DNA of 64,000 nucleotides from Streptomyces sp. NBC_01717 (lineage in GTDB: Bacteria > Actinomycetota > Actinomycetes > Streptomycetales > Streptomycetaceae), in contig NZ_CP109178.1 of NCBI RefSeq assembly GCF_036248255.1, positions 3,658,001 to 3,722,000 on the forward strand. Reading direction: 5' to 3'. A model generated the notes under the pieces. That model worked only from the letters and a program-made list of their open reading frames with translations. It was not told the origin of the DNA and searched no databases. This document shows, piece after piece, positions 47,364 through 55,968 of this stretch (its first letter is position 1; each line of letters opens with the position of its first letter). The position numbers were made by a program, and so were the translations under genes.

Positions 47364-50300
47364 ACCACGCGGACGGTGCCGCCGTCGAGGTGGCCCGCGC
47401 GGCGGAGCTCTCGCGACGCCTGACCGAACAGCTCGCAGCCGCCGCTGCCCCCTCCCCGCATCGCTTCCCCCCCACCGCTGCCCCTGCTGCCGCCGCACAG
47501 CACGGTCCCCGCCTCGTCGTGGATCCCGCGGCCGGCATGGCCGGGGCGGGCGCCGACGCCGCCCAGCGCGCGCACACCGCGTCCCTCGTCCGGCGGTTCA
47601 CCGAGCGCACCCCCACCTCGAAGGAGCTGGCACAGCAGCATCGGCCGGTGCTCGCCGACAGCCGGGCCGTCGTCGGGTTCCGCCAGGCCACCAAGGAGAT
47701 GCTGTACCCGATCGCCGCCCGGTCCGCGCACGGGTCACGGCTCACCGATGTCGACGGCAACGACTACACCGACATCACCATGGGCTTCGGCTCCCTGCTC
47801 TTCGGGCACGAGCCGGAGTTCGTCACCGATGCCGTACAGCGCCATCTCTCGCAGGGGCTCCGGTTCGGTCCCCGCTCCCCCGACACCGGTGAAGTGGCCG
47901 CACTGCTGGCCGAGGTGACGGGGATGGAGCGGGTGGCGTTCGCGAGCTCCGGTACGGAGGCGAACTCGGCGGCGGTCCGGCTGGCCCGGGCCGCGACCGG
48001 GCGCGACAAGGTCGTCATGTTCCGCGGCTCGTACCACGGGCACATCGACTCCGTGCTCGGCCGCCCCGGCGGCCCGGGCGCCGTGCCCGTCTCGCGCGGC
48101 ATCCCCGTGAGCGCCGTCGCCGAGCTGATCGTGCTGGAGTACGGCAGCCAGGACGCCCTCGACACCATCGACGCGCTCGGTGACACCGTGGCGGCCGTCC
48201 TCGTCGAGCCCGTCCAGTGCCGCAACCCCGCACTCCGCCCGGCCGACTTCCTGCGGTCGCTGCGCGACCTGACTGCCCGTCGCGGCATCGTGCTCCTCTT
48301 CGACGAGATGCTGACCGGTCTGCGCCCGCACCCGCGCGGCGCCCAGCACCACTTCGGCGTCGTCCCCGACCTGGCCACCTACGGCAAGGCACTCGGCAGC
48401 GGCTTCCCGATCGGCGCGATCGCGGGCCGCGCCGACATCCTCGACGGCGTCGACGGCGGTCTCTGGCAGTACGGGGACGACAGCAGACCCCCGCACGAGA
48501 CCACCTTCTTCGGCGGTACGTACATGCAGCACCCGCTCTCGATGGCCGCGGCGCGGGCTGTGCTCACGCACCTCAAGGTGGAGGGCCCCGGTCTCCAGGA
48601 GCGGCTGAACGCCCGGACCGACGCGCTTGCCGACCGCCTCAACCGCTTCTTCCGGGACGAGGAGTTCCCGCTCGAACTGGCCCACTTCGGCTCGATGTTC
48701 CGGTTCACGCACCGCGCCGACATGGAGCTGCTCTACCACCACCTCCTGCTGCGCGGTCTGTACGTCTGGGAGTGGCGCAGCTTCTATCTCTCCACCGCGC
48801 ACACCGACGACGACGTGGCCGAGGTCGCCGCCGCCGTGGAGGGTTCGCTGCGCGAACTGCGCGACGGCGGCTTCTTCCCGTCGGCGAAACGGCCCGGCCG
48901 GCCGCTGCCCGCACCGCGCACCCGCCCCGCCCCCGACCTCGGCGTCTACTTCTTCGGCGACTACCCGGAGACCACGGACACGGCCAAGGCGTACGACGGC
49001 GTCATCGAGACCGCCCGCTTCGCCGACGAGCGCGGCTTCAGCTCCGTCTGGCTGCCCGAGCGGCACTTCCACTCCTTCGGCGGCCTCTTCCCCAACCCGG
49101 CGGTACTCGCCGCCGTCCTCGCCCGTGAGACCGAACGGATCAGGATCAACGCGGGCTCGGTCGTCCTGCCGCTGCACGACCCGATCCGGGTCGCCGAGGA
49201 GTGGTCGGTCGTCGACAACCTCTCCGGCGGGCGGGTCGGCATCGGCTGCGCCACCGGCTGGCACGCGCAGGACTTCGCCCTGCACCCGGACCGGTTCGAG
49301 GACCGCCGGGAGATCGCCTTCTCCCATCTCGACGACGTCCGCCGGCTGTGGGCCGGCGAGTCCGTCGCGCGGCGGACGGGCGAGGGCGCCGAGACCGGCG
49401 TACGCATCCATCCCCGTCCGGTGCAGGCCGAGCCGCCGATGTTCCTCGCCACCTCCGGGCAGCGCTCCTCGTACGGGGAAGCGGCCCGCCGTGGGCTGGG
49501 GATCGTCACCAACCTCATGAGCCAGACCGTGGCCGAACTGACCGCGAACATCGACCACTACCGGCAGGTGCGCGCCGACTGCGGACTCGATCCGGACGGC
49601 GGCCGGGTGACCGTCCTGGTCCACACCTACCTCGGTACGGATCATGCCGCCGCGCGGGCCGAGGCGCTGGAGCCGATGAGTCGCTATCTGCGCTCGTCGC
49701 TCCTGATGAGGTCGGCCGCCACCGCGCTGGGCCGCAGCCCCGAGGACGTCGCGACGGCGAGCGAGGAGGACCTGGACTATCTGTTCCGCCGGGCGTATTA
49801 CCGGTACTGCGACCAGCGGGCCCTGATCGGCACCCCGGAGAGCTGCGCCCCGTTCGTCGACGCCCTGCACAGGGCCGGGGCCGACGAGATCGCCGCGCTG
49901 GTCGACTTCGGGCTGCCCGAGGAGCGGATGCGGGCGGGACTGGAACAGCTGGATCTGCTGCGGCGCCGCATCCTGGAGCGGAAATCGCCGGAGGCACAGG
50001 GGCCGCACGATACGCAGGGGTTGCAGGAGGCTGAGGGGTTGCAGGAGGCGCAGGGGCCGCAGGACATCACCGCGCCCGCCACCTCCGCGCAGCGGCGGCT
50101 GTGGCTCGCGGCCCGGCTGCTCGGCAACTCCGCCGCGTACAACGAGACCCAGGCGGTCCGCCTGCACGGCCGGCTCGACGAGTCCGCCCTCCGCGCCGCC
50201 CTGGACGGGCTGGTCGCCCGCCATGCCGGGCTGCGGACCGTGTTCCGGGCCGGCAGCGGCGACGAGACCGTGGTCCAGGTCGTCCGGGCCGGGCTGCGCA

Positions 50301-53041
50301 TCCCGCTCCTGGTGACGGACGCCCGGGGGCAGTCCCCCGACGGGGCCGACCGGACGATCGCGGCGGCGCTCGCCGAGGAGAGCGGGCGCGGGTACGACCT
50401 GGCCGAGGGGCCGCTCTTCACACCCCGGCTGATCCGGCTCGCGGACGACGACCAGGTGCTGGTGCTCGGCATGCACCACATCGTCACCGACGCCCACTCC
50501 GCGGGGCTGGTGACGAGTGACCTGGAGGAGCTGTACCGGGCGGCGGTGGAGAACCGCGCTCCGGTCTTCGCACGGCCTGCCGGCACGACGGCCGGTGCAC
50601 CGGAACCGCCCCGGGACCCGGCCGATCTGTCGTGGTGGCGCGAGCAGTTGGGTGAGAAGCCGCCGGTGCTCGAACTGCCCACCGACCGGCCGCGCGAGCG
50701 CCGGGTCGCGGGGCGCGGCGGGGCGGTGGCCGTACGGGTCGACCAGGAGCGGACCGTGCGGTGGCAGGAGTGGAGCGGGGAGCAGGGCGCCACACTGTTC
50801 GCGACGCTCTGCACGGCATGGCAGCTGGTGCTGCGCGGGCGGTCGGGGCAGGACGAGTTCGTGCTCGGCTCCACCTTCGGGCGGCGCACCCCCGGGACCC
50901 GGGACACGGTCGGCTTCCATGTGGCGCTGCTGCCGCTGCGGGTGTCGTTGCCGGACGGTACGGACACCGCCGATGCGGTGCGGGCCACCGGGCGCGCCCT
51001 GCGCGAGGCGGACGAGCGGCAGCTGGTCGACCTGGACGCCCTGCTCGTCGGGGGGCACCCGGACCCGGGCAACCCGCGCCCCCTGATCACCGTGTCGGTG
51101 GACCTGGACAACGAGACGCTGTCGCGGGTCGACCTGCCGGGACTGCGGGCGGAGGAGGTGCCCGCCGGGACGGAGTCCGCCCCGCTGGAACTCGCCCTGA
51201 TGGCGACGCGTACCGCATCGGGCCTGCGGCTGCGGCTGCGCTACGACGCGGATCTGTTCGACGCGGAGACGGCGCGCGGGTATCTCGACGAGCTGGTCGG
51301 GACGCTGGAGTCGATGACGGGTGGTGGCAGGTCCACCGGGGACGACTCACCGCGCTCCACCGCGGACACGCTCCGCGACGTCTGGGAGTCCGTCCTCGAC
51401 GTCCGCGGCTTCCCCGCCGAGACCAACTTCTTCGACCTCGGCGGCAATTCGATCACCGCGATCCGCCTGGTCAACCGGGTACGGGACGCGCTCGGTGTCG
51501 ACTATCCGATGGCCGACTTCTTCTCCGCCGCCACGCTGCGGGCGATGACCGACCAGCTCGCGCCCGAGCCCGCGCCCACCGGGGAGGACGTCGAGGTCGT
51601 CGACCGAGCCCCGGTCAGCGACCAGCAGGCCCGGATGATCGCCGGACACCACTCCGTACCGCACTCCGAGTTGTGGAACATCCCGACCCGGATCACCTTC
51701 ACCGGCGCGCTGGACGTTCCGGCGCTGCGGTCCGCGCTCACCGAGCTGCTGGCCCGGCACCACTCCCTGCGGACCCGGTTCGTCGGGGAGAACGCGTCCT
51801 GGTGGCAGGAAGTCGTCGCCGCGCAACCCGTCGATCTGCCCGTCGAAGACCTCACCGGCCTGCCGCCGGGCCAACGGCGGCCCCGGTCAGATGAGTTGTG
51901 CCGCGAAACCGCCACGACCGCGTTCGATCTCTCGCAGCCCGCGCTTCCCCGACTGCGGCTGCTGCGCGTCGAGGAGGACCGCTGGGCGCTGATGTTCGTC
52001 CTGCACCACATCACCGCCGACGGCTGGTCCCTGTCGCTCCTGCTCGCCGAGATCGCCGCGCTGTACACCGCGGCGGCGAAGGGCGTGCCGCACACTCTCG
52101 ACCCGCCGGGCTCGCAGGTCACGGAGTACGCCCGCTGGCAGCGCGCCCAGGACGACCCGGAGACCGAGGCCCGCCGGGCCTCGTACTGCGCCGCGTATCT
52201 CGACGGAGTGCCGTCCCGGGTGCCCGTACCGACCGACCGCCCCCGGCCCGCGCAGCTCAGCGGGCTCGGCGACACCATCCGCGGCCGGGCGTCGGGGGCG
52301 GTGCGGGCGGCCGTCGAGGAGTTCGCCGGGGCTGTTCACACCACCCCGTTCGCGGTGGCGGCCACGGCGCTCGGAGTGTTTCTGACGAGGCTCTCCGGGG
52401 AGCCGGACATCCTGCTGAGCGTCCCGTACGCCAACCGTCAGGGAACCGCCTTCGAGTCGCTCGTCGCCATGACGTCGACGGCGGTGATGGTCCGCGTACG
52501 ACAGGATTCGGCCAATCTCGAGACCACCTGTGCCGAGCTGACGGCGCGCACCGGGGCGGGGGCGATGGGGGCGATGGCGCATGTGCTGCCGACGGCCCGG
52601 ATCATGCAGGCGATGCGCGATGCGGGCGCCGACGACGTGCCGGACCGGGTGCCGCACGTGCTCGCCTTCCAGAACTCCCTCGACACGGACATCGAGATCC
52701 CCGGTCTGGACGTCGAGGTGGAGGATCTGGCACCGCCTCTTTCACGCAGCGAGCTGTGCTTCGGGCTTGCGCCGTGCCGGGACCGTACGAAGGGTTATCG
52801 GACGTTCCTGGAGTACTCCACCGACCTGTGGAACCGGGAGACAGCTGAAGAACTCCTCAGCTCGTACATCGCGCTGCTCGAAGAGTTCTGCGCCCGGCCG
52901 GACCGCCCGGTCCGGGAACTGCTGCTCCCGTCGTCCCCGTCCCCCACACCCTCGAAGCTCTCACCCCCACCCGCACGCCCGAAGCCCTCACCCCCACCCT
53001 CACCCTCGAAACCGAACAGCGGAAAGGCGGACGCCGTATGA
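47360..53041 (+). CDS. NRPS/PKS hybrid protein: AMT-LLM monooxygenase-C-PCP-C
   Basis: 1893 residues, overlapping the PKS stop by ATGA. Domains in order: class III PLP aminotransferase (about 100-490; FASSGTEANSAAVRLARA, LFDEMLTG, lysine in TYGKALGSGFP); FMN luciferase-like monooxygenase of the MupA/Atu3671 type (about 525-870; WLPERHFHSFGGLFPNP, NLSGGRVGIGCATGWH); condensation domain 1 (about 905-1310; HHIVTDAH, first His 1039); PCP (about 1335-1400; LGGNSITA, Ser1364); condensation domain 2 (about 1420-1850; HHITADGW at 1549). The tail is Pro/Ser-rich. No A domain is present, so the PCP is loaded in trans. The AMT would turn a beta-keto ACP intermediate into a beta-amine, and the monooxygenase could hydroxylate the alpha carbon. 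Domain names are firm; reactions are inference. Confidence 0.9.
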   Translation: MNHADGAAVEVARAAELSRRLTEQLAAAAAPSPHRFPPTAAPAAAAQHGPRLVVDPAAGMAGAGADAAQRAHTASLVRRFTERTPTSKELAQQHRPVLADSRAVVGFRQATKEMLYPIAARSAHGSRLTDVDGNDYTDITMGFGSLLFGHEPEFVTDAVQRHLSQGLRFGPRSPDTGEVAALLAEVTGMERVAFASSGTEANSAAVRLARAATGRDKVVMFRGSYHGHIDSVLGRPGGPGAVPVSRGIPVSAVAELIVLEYGSQDALDTIDALGDTVAAVLVEPVQCRNPALRPADFLRSLRDLTARRGIVLLFDEMLTGLRPHPRGAQHHFGVVPDLATYGKALGSGFPIGAIAGRADILDGVDGGLWQYGDDSRPPHETTFFGGTYMQHPLSMAAARAVLTHLKVEGPGLQERLNARTDALADRLNRFFRDEEFPLELAHFGSMFRFTHRADMELLYHHLLLRGLYVWEWRSFYLSTAHTDDDVAEVAAAVEGSLRELRDGGFFPSAKRPGRPLPAPRTRPAPDLGVYFFGDYPETTDTAKAYDGVIETARFADERGFSSVWLPERHFHSFGGLFPNPAVLAAVLARETERIRINAGSVVLPLHDPIRVAEEWSVVDNLSGGRVGIGCATGWHAQDFALHPDRFEDRREIAFSHLDDVRRLWAGESVARRTGEGAETGVRIHPRPVQAEPPMFLATSGQRSSYGEAARRGLGIVTNLMSQTVAELTANIDHYRQVRADCGLDPDGGRVTVLVHTYLGTDHAAARAEALEPMSRYLRSSLLMRSAATALGRSPEDVATASEEDLDYLFRRAYYRYCDQRALIGTPESCAPFVDALHRAGADEIAALVDFGLPEERMRAGLEQLDLLRRRILERKSPEAQGPHDTQGLQEAEGLQEAQGPQDITAPATSAQRRLWLAARLLGNSAAYNETQAVRLHGRLDESALRAALDGLVARHAGLRTVFRAGSGDETVVQVVRAGLRIPLLVTDARGQSPDGADRTIAAALAEESGRGYDLAEGPLFTPRLIRLADDDQVLVLGMHHIVTDAHSAGLVTSDLEELYRAAVENRAPVFARPAGTTAGAPEPPRDPADLSWWREQLGEKPPVLELPTDRPRERRVAGRGGAVAVRVDQERTVRWQEWSGEQGATLFATLCTAWQLVLRGRSGQDEFVLGSTFGRRTPGTRDTVGFHVALLPLRVSLPDGTDTADAVRATGRALREADERQLVDLDALLVGGHPDPGNPRPLITVSVDLDNETLSRVDLPGLRAEEVPAGTESAPLELALMATRTASGLRLRLRYDADLFDAETARGYLDELVGTLESMTGGGRSTGDDSPRSTADTLRDVWESVLDVRGFPAETNFFDLGGNSITAIRLVNRVRDALGVDYPMADFFSAATLRAMTDQLAPEPAPTGEDVEVVDRAPVSDQQARMIAGHHSVPHSELWNIPTRITFTGALDVPALRSALTELLARHHSLRTRFVGENASWWQEVVAAQPVDLPVEDLTGLPPGQRRPRSDELCRETATTAFDLSQPALPRLRLLRVEEDRWALMFVLHHITADGWSLSLLLAEIAALYTAAAKGVPHTLDPPGSQVTEYARWQRAQDDPETEARRASYCAAYLDGVPSRVPVPTDRPRPAQLSGLGDTIRGRASGAVRAAVEEFAGAVHTTPFAVAATALGVFLTRLSGEPDILLSVPYANRQGTAFESLVAMTSTAVMVRVRQDSANLETTCAELTARTGAGAMGAMAHVLPTARIMQAMRDAGADDVPDRVPHVLAFQNSLDTDIEIPGLDVEVEDLAPPLSRSELCFGLAPCRDRTKGYRTFLEYSTDLWNRETAEELLSSYIALLEEFCARPDRPVRELLLPSSPSPTPSKLSPPPARPKPSPPPSPSKPNSGKADAV

Positions 53042-54357
53042 CGCCGGCCCCCCACCTCAGCCACCCCAGTCACCGCAGTCACACCGACGACCTGCTCACC
53101 TTCATCCGGGCCAGCCCGTCCCCGTACCACGCGGTGGCGAGCGCCATCCAGCGGCTGGAGAAGGCCGGCTTCCGCGAGCTGCGCGGTACGGACGACTGGA
53201 CGGGCACGACCGGCGGCAGCTTCGTCGCCCGCGGCGGCGCCCTGATCGCGTGGTACGTCCCCGAGGACGCCCCGGCCCACACCCCGTTCCGGATCGTCGG
53301 CACGCACACCGACTCGCCGAACCTGCGGATCAAGCCCACCCCCGACACGGGCTCGGCGGGCTGGCGCCAGATCGCCGTGGAGATCTACGGCGGGGTCCCG
53401 CTCAACACCTGGCTCGACCGCGACCTGGGCGTCTCCGGGCGGCTCGCGCTGCGCGGGCCCGGCGGTACGACCGAGTCGCGGCTCGTCCAGATGGACGAAC
53501 CGCTGCTGCGGGTCCCGCAGTTGGCGATCCACCTGGACCGTTCCGTCAACGAGGGACTGGCGCTCGACCGGCAGCGCCATGTCGCCCCCCTGTGGGCACT
53601 CGGTGCTCCCGAGGAGGGCGCGCTGCTGCGCCGGGTGGCGGCGGCCGCCGAGGTGGACCCGGACGAGGTGCTCGGCTGGGACCTGATGCTGCACGACATC
53701 CAGCCGCCCGGATATCTGGGCGCGGACCGGGAGTTCGTCGTCTCGTCACGGCTGGACAACCTGGTGTCGGTGCACGCCGGCGTCACCGCCCTGGCCGGCG
53801 CGGCGACGGGAGCCGAGCGGCCCTCGTACATCCCCGTCCTGGCGGCCTTCGACCACGAGGAGGTCGGCAGCGGTTCCGAGACGGGTGCGCAGAGCCCCAT
53901 GCTCGAGCGGGTCCTGGGCCGCTCCGTCACCGCGCGCGGCGGCAGCTCGGAGGACTGGTCGCGAGCGGTGTCGGGGGCCTTCTGCGTCTCCGCCGACATG
54001 GCGCACGCGGTGCACCCCAACTATGCGGAGCGGCACGACCCGGACCACCACCCGCTGCCCAACGGCGGACCGACGATCAAGGTCAACGTCAATCAGCGGT
54101 ACGCCACCGACAGCACCGGGATGGCCGTGTTCGCGGCGGCGTGCGAGCGGGCGGGTGCGCCGTGGCAGCCGTTCGTCTCCAACAACGCGATGCCGTGCGG
54201 TACGTCGATCGGTCCGCTCACCGCTGCCCGGCTGGGCGTCGCGACCGTCGATGTAGGGGTGCCGGGACTCTCCATGCACTCGGCGCGCGAGCTGTGCGGG
54301 GCGGACGACCCGGCGTATCTGGCCGCCATCCTGGGCGCGTTCGTGACATCCGGCTGA
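53038..54357 (+). CDS. M18-family aminopeptidase encoded inside the biosynthetic cluster
   Basis: 439 residues, near the normal length of M18 zinc aminopeptidases (ApeB/aspartyl aminopeptidase type). Metal ligands and catalytic residues are present: H90 and D92 in GTHTDSPN, E274/E275 in DHEEVGSGSE, the Asp in SADMAHAVHPN, and H414 in MHSARE. No signal peptide, so cytoplasmic. Its ATG overlaps the NRPS stop, thus it is part of the operon, not a chance neighbour. Housekeeping aminopeptidases do not normally occur in NRPS operons; it may be a drug-resistant or titrating copy of the product's target, or trim the peptide. Which of these is unknown. Confidence 0.88.
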   Translation: MTPAPHLSHPSHRSHTDDLLTFIRASPSPYHAVASAIQRLEKAGFRELRGTDDWTGTTGGSFVARGGALIAWYVPEDAPAHTPFRIVGTHTDSPNLRIKPTPDTGSAGWRQIAVEIYGGVPLNTWLDRDLGVSGRLALRGPGGTTESRLVQMDEPLLRVPQLAIHLDRSVNEGLALDRQRHVAPLWALGAPEEGALLRRVAAAAEVDPDEVLGWDLMLHDIQPPGYLGADREFVVSSRLDNLVSVHAGVTALAGAATGAERPSYIPVLAAFDHEEVGSGSETGAQSPMLERVLGRSVTARGGSSEDWSRAVSGAFCVSADMAHAVHPNYAERHDPDHHPLPNGGPTIKVNVNQRYATDSTGMAVFAAACERAGAPWQPFVSNNAMPCGTSIGPLTAARLGVATVDVGVPGLSMHSARELCGADDPAYLAAILGAFVTSG

Positions 54358-54389
54358 CCCTCCGTACACCCTCGACCGGAAGAGAGACC

Positions 54390-55097
54390 GTGGAAGAGAC
54401 TGTCCTGATCTGCCTGCCCTTCGCCGGGGCGGGTGCGTCGTTCTTCACGCCGTGGCAGGGGCAGGGGCAGGCGGGGCTGACGATCCTGCCGGTGCAGCTG
54501 CCGGGCCGGGAGAAGCGGTTCGCCGAGCCCGCGTACACCTCGGCGGCCGAGGCCGTGGACGATGCGTACGCCCAGGTCACCGCCGCGCTCGGGGGCACGG
54601 GCCGACGGGTGGCCGTGTTCGGGCACAGCATGGGCGCGGTACTCGCGTACGAGCTGGCGTACCGGCTCGAACGCGAGCCGGGGATCCGTCTCGAAGCGCT
54701 CTTCGTCAGCGGCTCGCCCGGTCCGTGGACGGCCCGCACCGACCGGGCGGGCGGACTGCCGGAGGACGAGTTCGTCGCACGGGTGAAGAGCTTCGCCGGG
54801 TACGCGCATCCGGCGCTGGAGAACCCGGAGATGCGGGAGCTGCTGCTGCCGTCGCTCCGGGCCGACGTACAGCTGCACGAGAACTACCGGCCGGCCTCCG
54901 AGCGACCGCTGACCGTGCGTGTCGTCTCGGTCCGCGGGCGTACGGACACGCTCGTCGGCGCGGCCGGTGCCGCCGAGTGGGGGTGGGCGACGAGCGGGAA
55001 GCTGACCGTCGCCGAGCTGGACGGCGGGCACATGTATCTGGCCGACCGGCCGGGCGCGCTGCTGGAACTGATCACCACCGAACTGGGCGAGGGATGA
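54390..55097 (+). CDS. Type II thioesterase
   Basis: 235 residues, alpha/beta hydrolase of the GrsT/RifR kind that clears misprimed carrier proteins. LICLPFAGAGASFF is the N-terminal signature; the triad includes S80 in GHSMGAVLAYELA, an Asp expected in the RGRTDTLV strand, and H214 in DGGHMYLADRP. It could also release the finished product, since no terminal TE domain is encoded. GTG 54390 has GGAAGAGAG upstream and is 32 bases behind the aminopeptidase stop. Confidence 0.92.
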   Translation: MEETVLICLPFAGAGASFFTPWQGQGQAGLTILPVQLPGREKRFAEPAYTSAAEAVDDAYAQVTAALGGTGRRVAVFGHSMGAVLAYELAYRLEREPGIRLEALFVSGSPGPWTARTDRAGGLPEDEFVARVKSFAGYAHPALENPEMRELLLPSLRADVQLHENYRPASERPLTVRVVSVRGRTDTLVGAAGAAEWGWATSGKLTVAELDGGHMYLADRPGALLELITTELGEG

Positions 55098-55939
55098 CGA
55101 CGAGCGGCGGCACCGGGCGGCTGGCCGGGCGGACCGCGCTGATCACGGGTGCGGCACGCGGGCTCGGCAGGGCCTGTGCGCTGAAGTTCGCCCGCGAGGG
55201 CGCGGATCTGGTGCTGCTCGATGTGGCGGGTCCGCTGCCCGGCGTGCCGTATCCGCTCGGTTCGGCGAGCCAGCTCGCGTACACGGCGGAGCTCTGCCGC
55301 GATGCGGGCTCCGCCGTGCTGACCCGGCAGGCGGACGTGCGGGATCTCGGCGCCCTGGAGGCGGCGGCGGACGATGCGGAGGAGCGATTCGGGCGGATCG
55401 ACGTCCTCGTCAACAACGCGGGGATCGCGGCCCCTTCGGGCCGTTCCGCACACGAGATCACCGAGCCCGAGTGGCAGCTGATGATCGATGTGGACCTCGG
55501 CGGTGCCTGGCGGGCGATCCGGGCCGTCGGCGGACGGATGACGGCGCAGGGCTCCGGCTCCATCGTCAACATCGCGTCGACGGCCGGCCTGGTCGGCTAC
55601 CGGCACTTCGCCGGTTACGTCGCCGCCAAGCACGGCCTCGTCGGGCTGACCAAGGCCGTCGCACTGGACTACGCGCCGCGCAAGGTGCGGGTGAACGCGG
55701 TGTGCCCCGGGTCGGTGCGGGACGACGAGGCGATGGAGGGCCGGATGCTCGCGGAGATCGCCCGGTCGCTGGAGGTGCCGGTCGCCGAGCATGAGGAGAC
55801 GTTCGTCCGGGCGCAGCCGATGAACGCACTCGTCGAGCCACAGGACGTCGCGGACGCGGCGCTATGGCTGGCGTCGGACGAGTCGCGTCAGGTGACGGGG
55901 AGCGTGTTGACGGTCGACGGCGGATTCACGACGCGCTGA
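55094..55939 (+). CDS. Short-chain dehydrogenase resembling mycofactocin-coupled SDRs
   Basis: 281 residues. NAD(P) site TGAARGLGRA, NNAGI, catalytic IVNIASTAG and YVAAK. Between strand 2 and the DVRD motif is a 25-residue insert (GPLPGVPYPLGSASQLAY) characteristic of mycofactocin-associated SDRs, which use a bound, non-exchangeable NAD. It overlaps the thioesterase stop by ATGA and precedes the A-PCP gene by 29 bases, so it belongs to the pathway. It may adjust the oxidation state of a pathway intermediate or starter; substrate unknown. Confidence 0.85.
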   Translation: MTTSGGTGRLAGRTALITGAARGLGRACALKFAREGADLVLLDVAGPLPGVPYPLGSASQLAYTAELCRDAGSAVLTRQADVRDLGALEAAADDAEERFGRIDVLVNNAGIAAPSGRSAHEITEPEWQLMIDVDLGGAWRAIRAVGGRMTAQGSGSIVNIASTAGLVGYRHFAGYVAAKHGLVGLTKAVALDYAPRKVRVNAVCPGSVRDDEAMEGRMLAEIARSLEVPVAEHEETFVRAQPMNALVEPQDVADAALWLASDESRQVTGSVLTVDGGFTTR

Positions 55940-55968
55940 GGCGCACCCCTACGAGGAGGAGAGCACCG

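Noticed and set aside
47735..51058. 1107-codon minus-strand open frame opposite the AMT-LLM region
   Set aside because: Antisense frame produced by high GC; the plus frame encodes recognisable domains.
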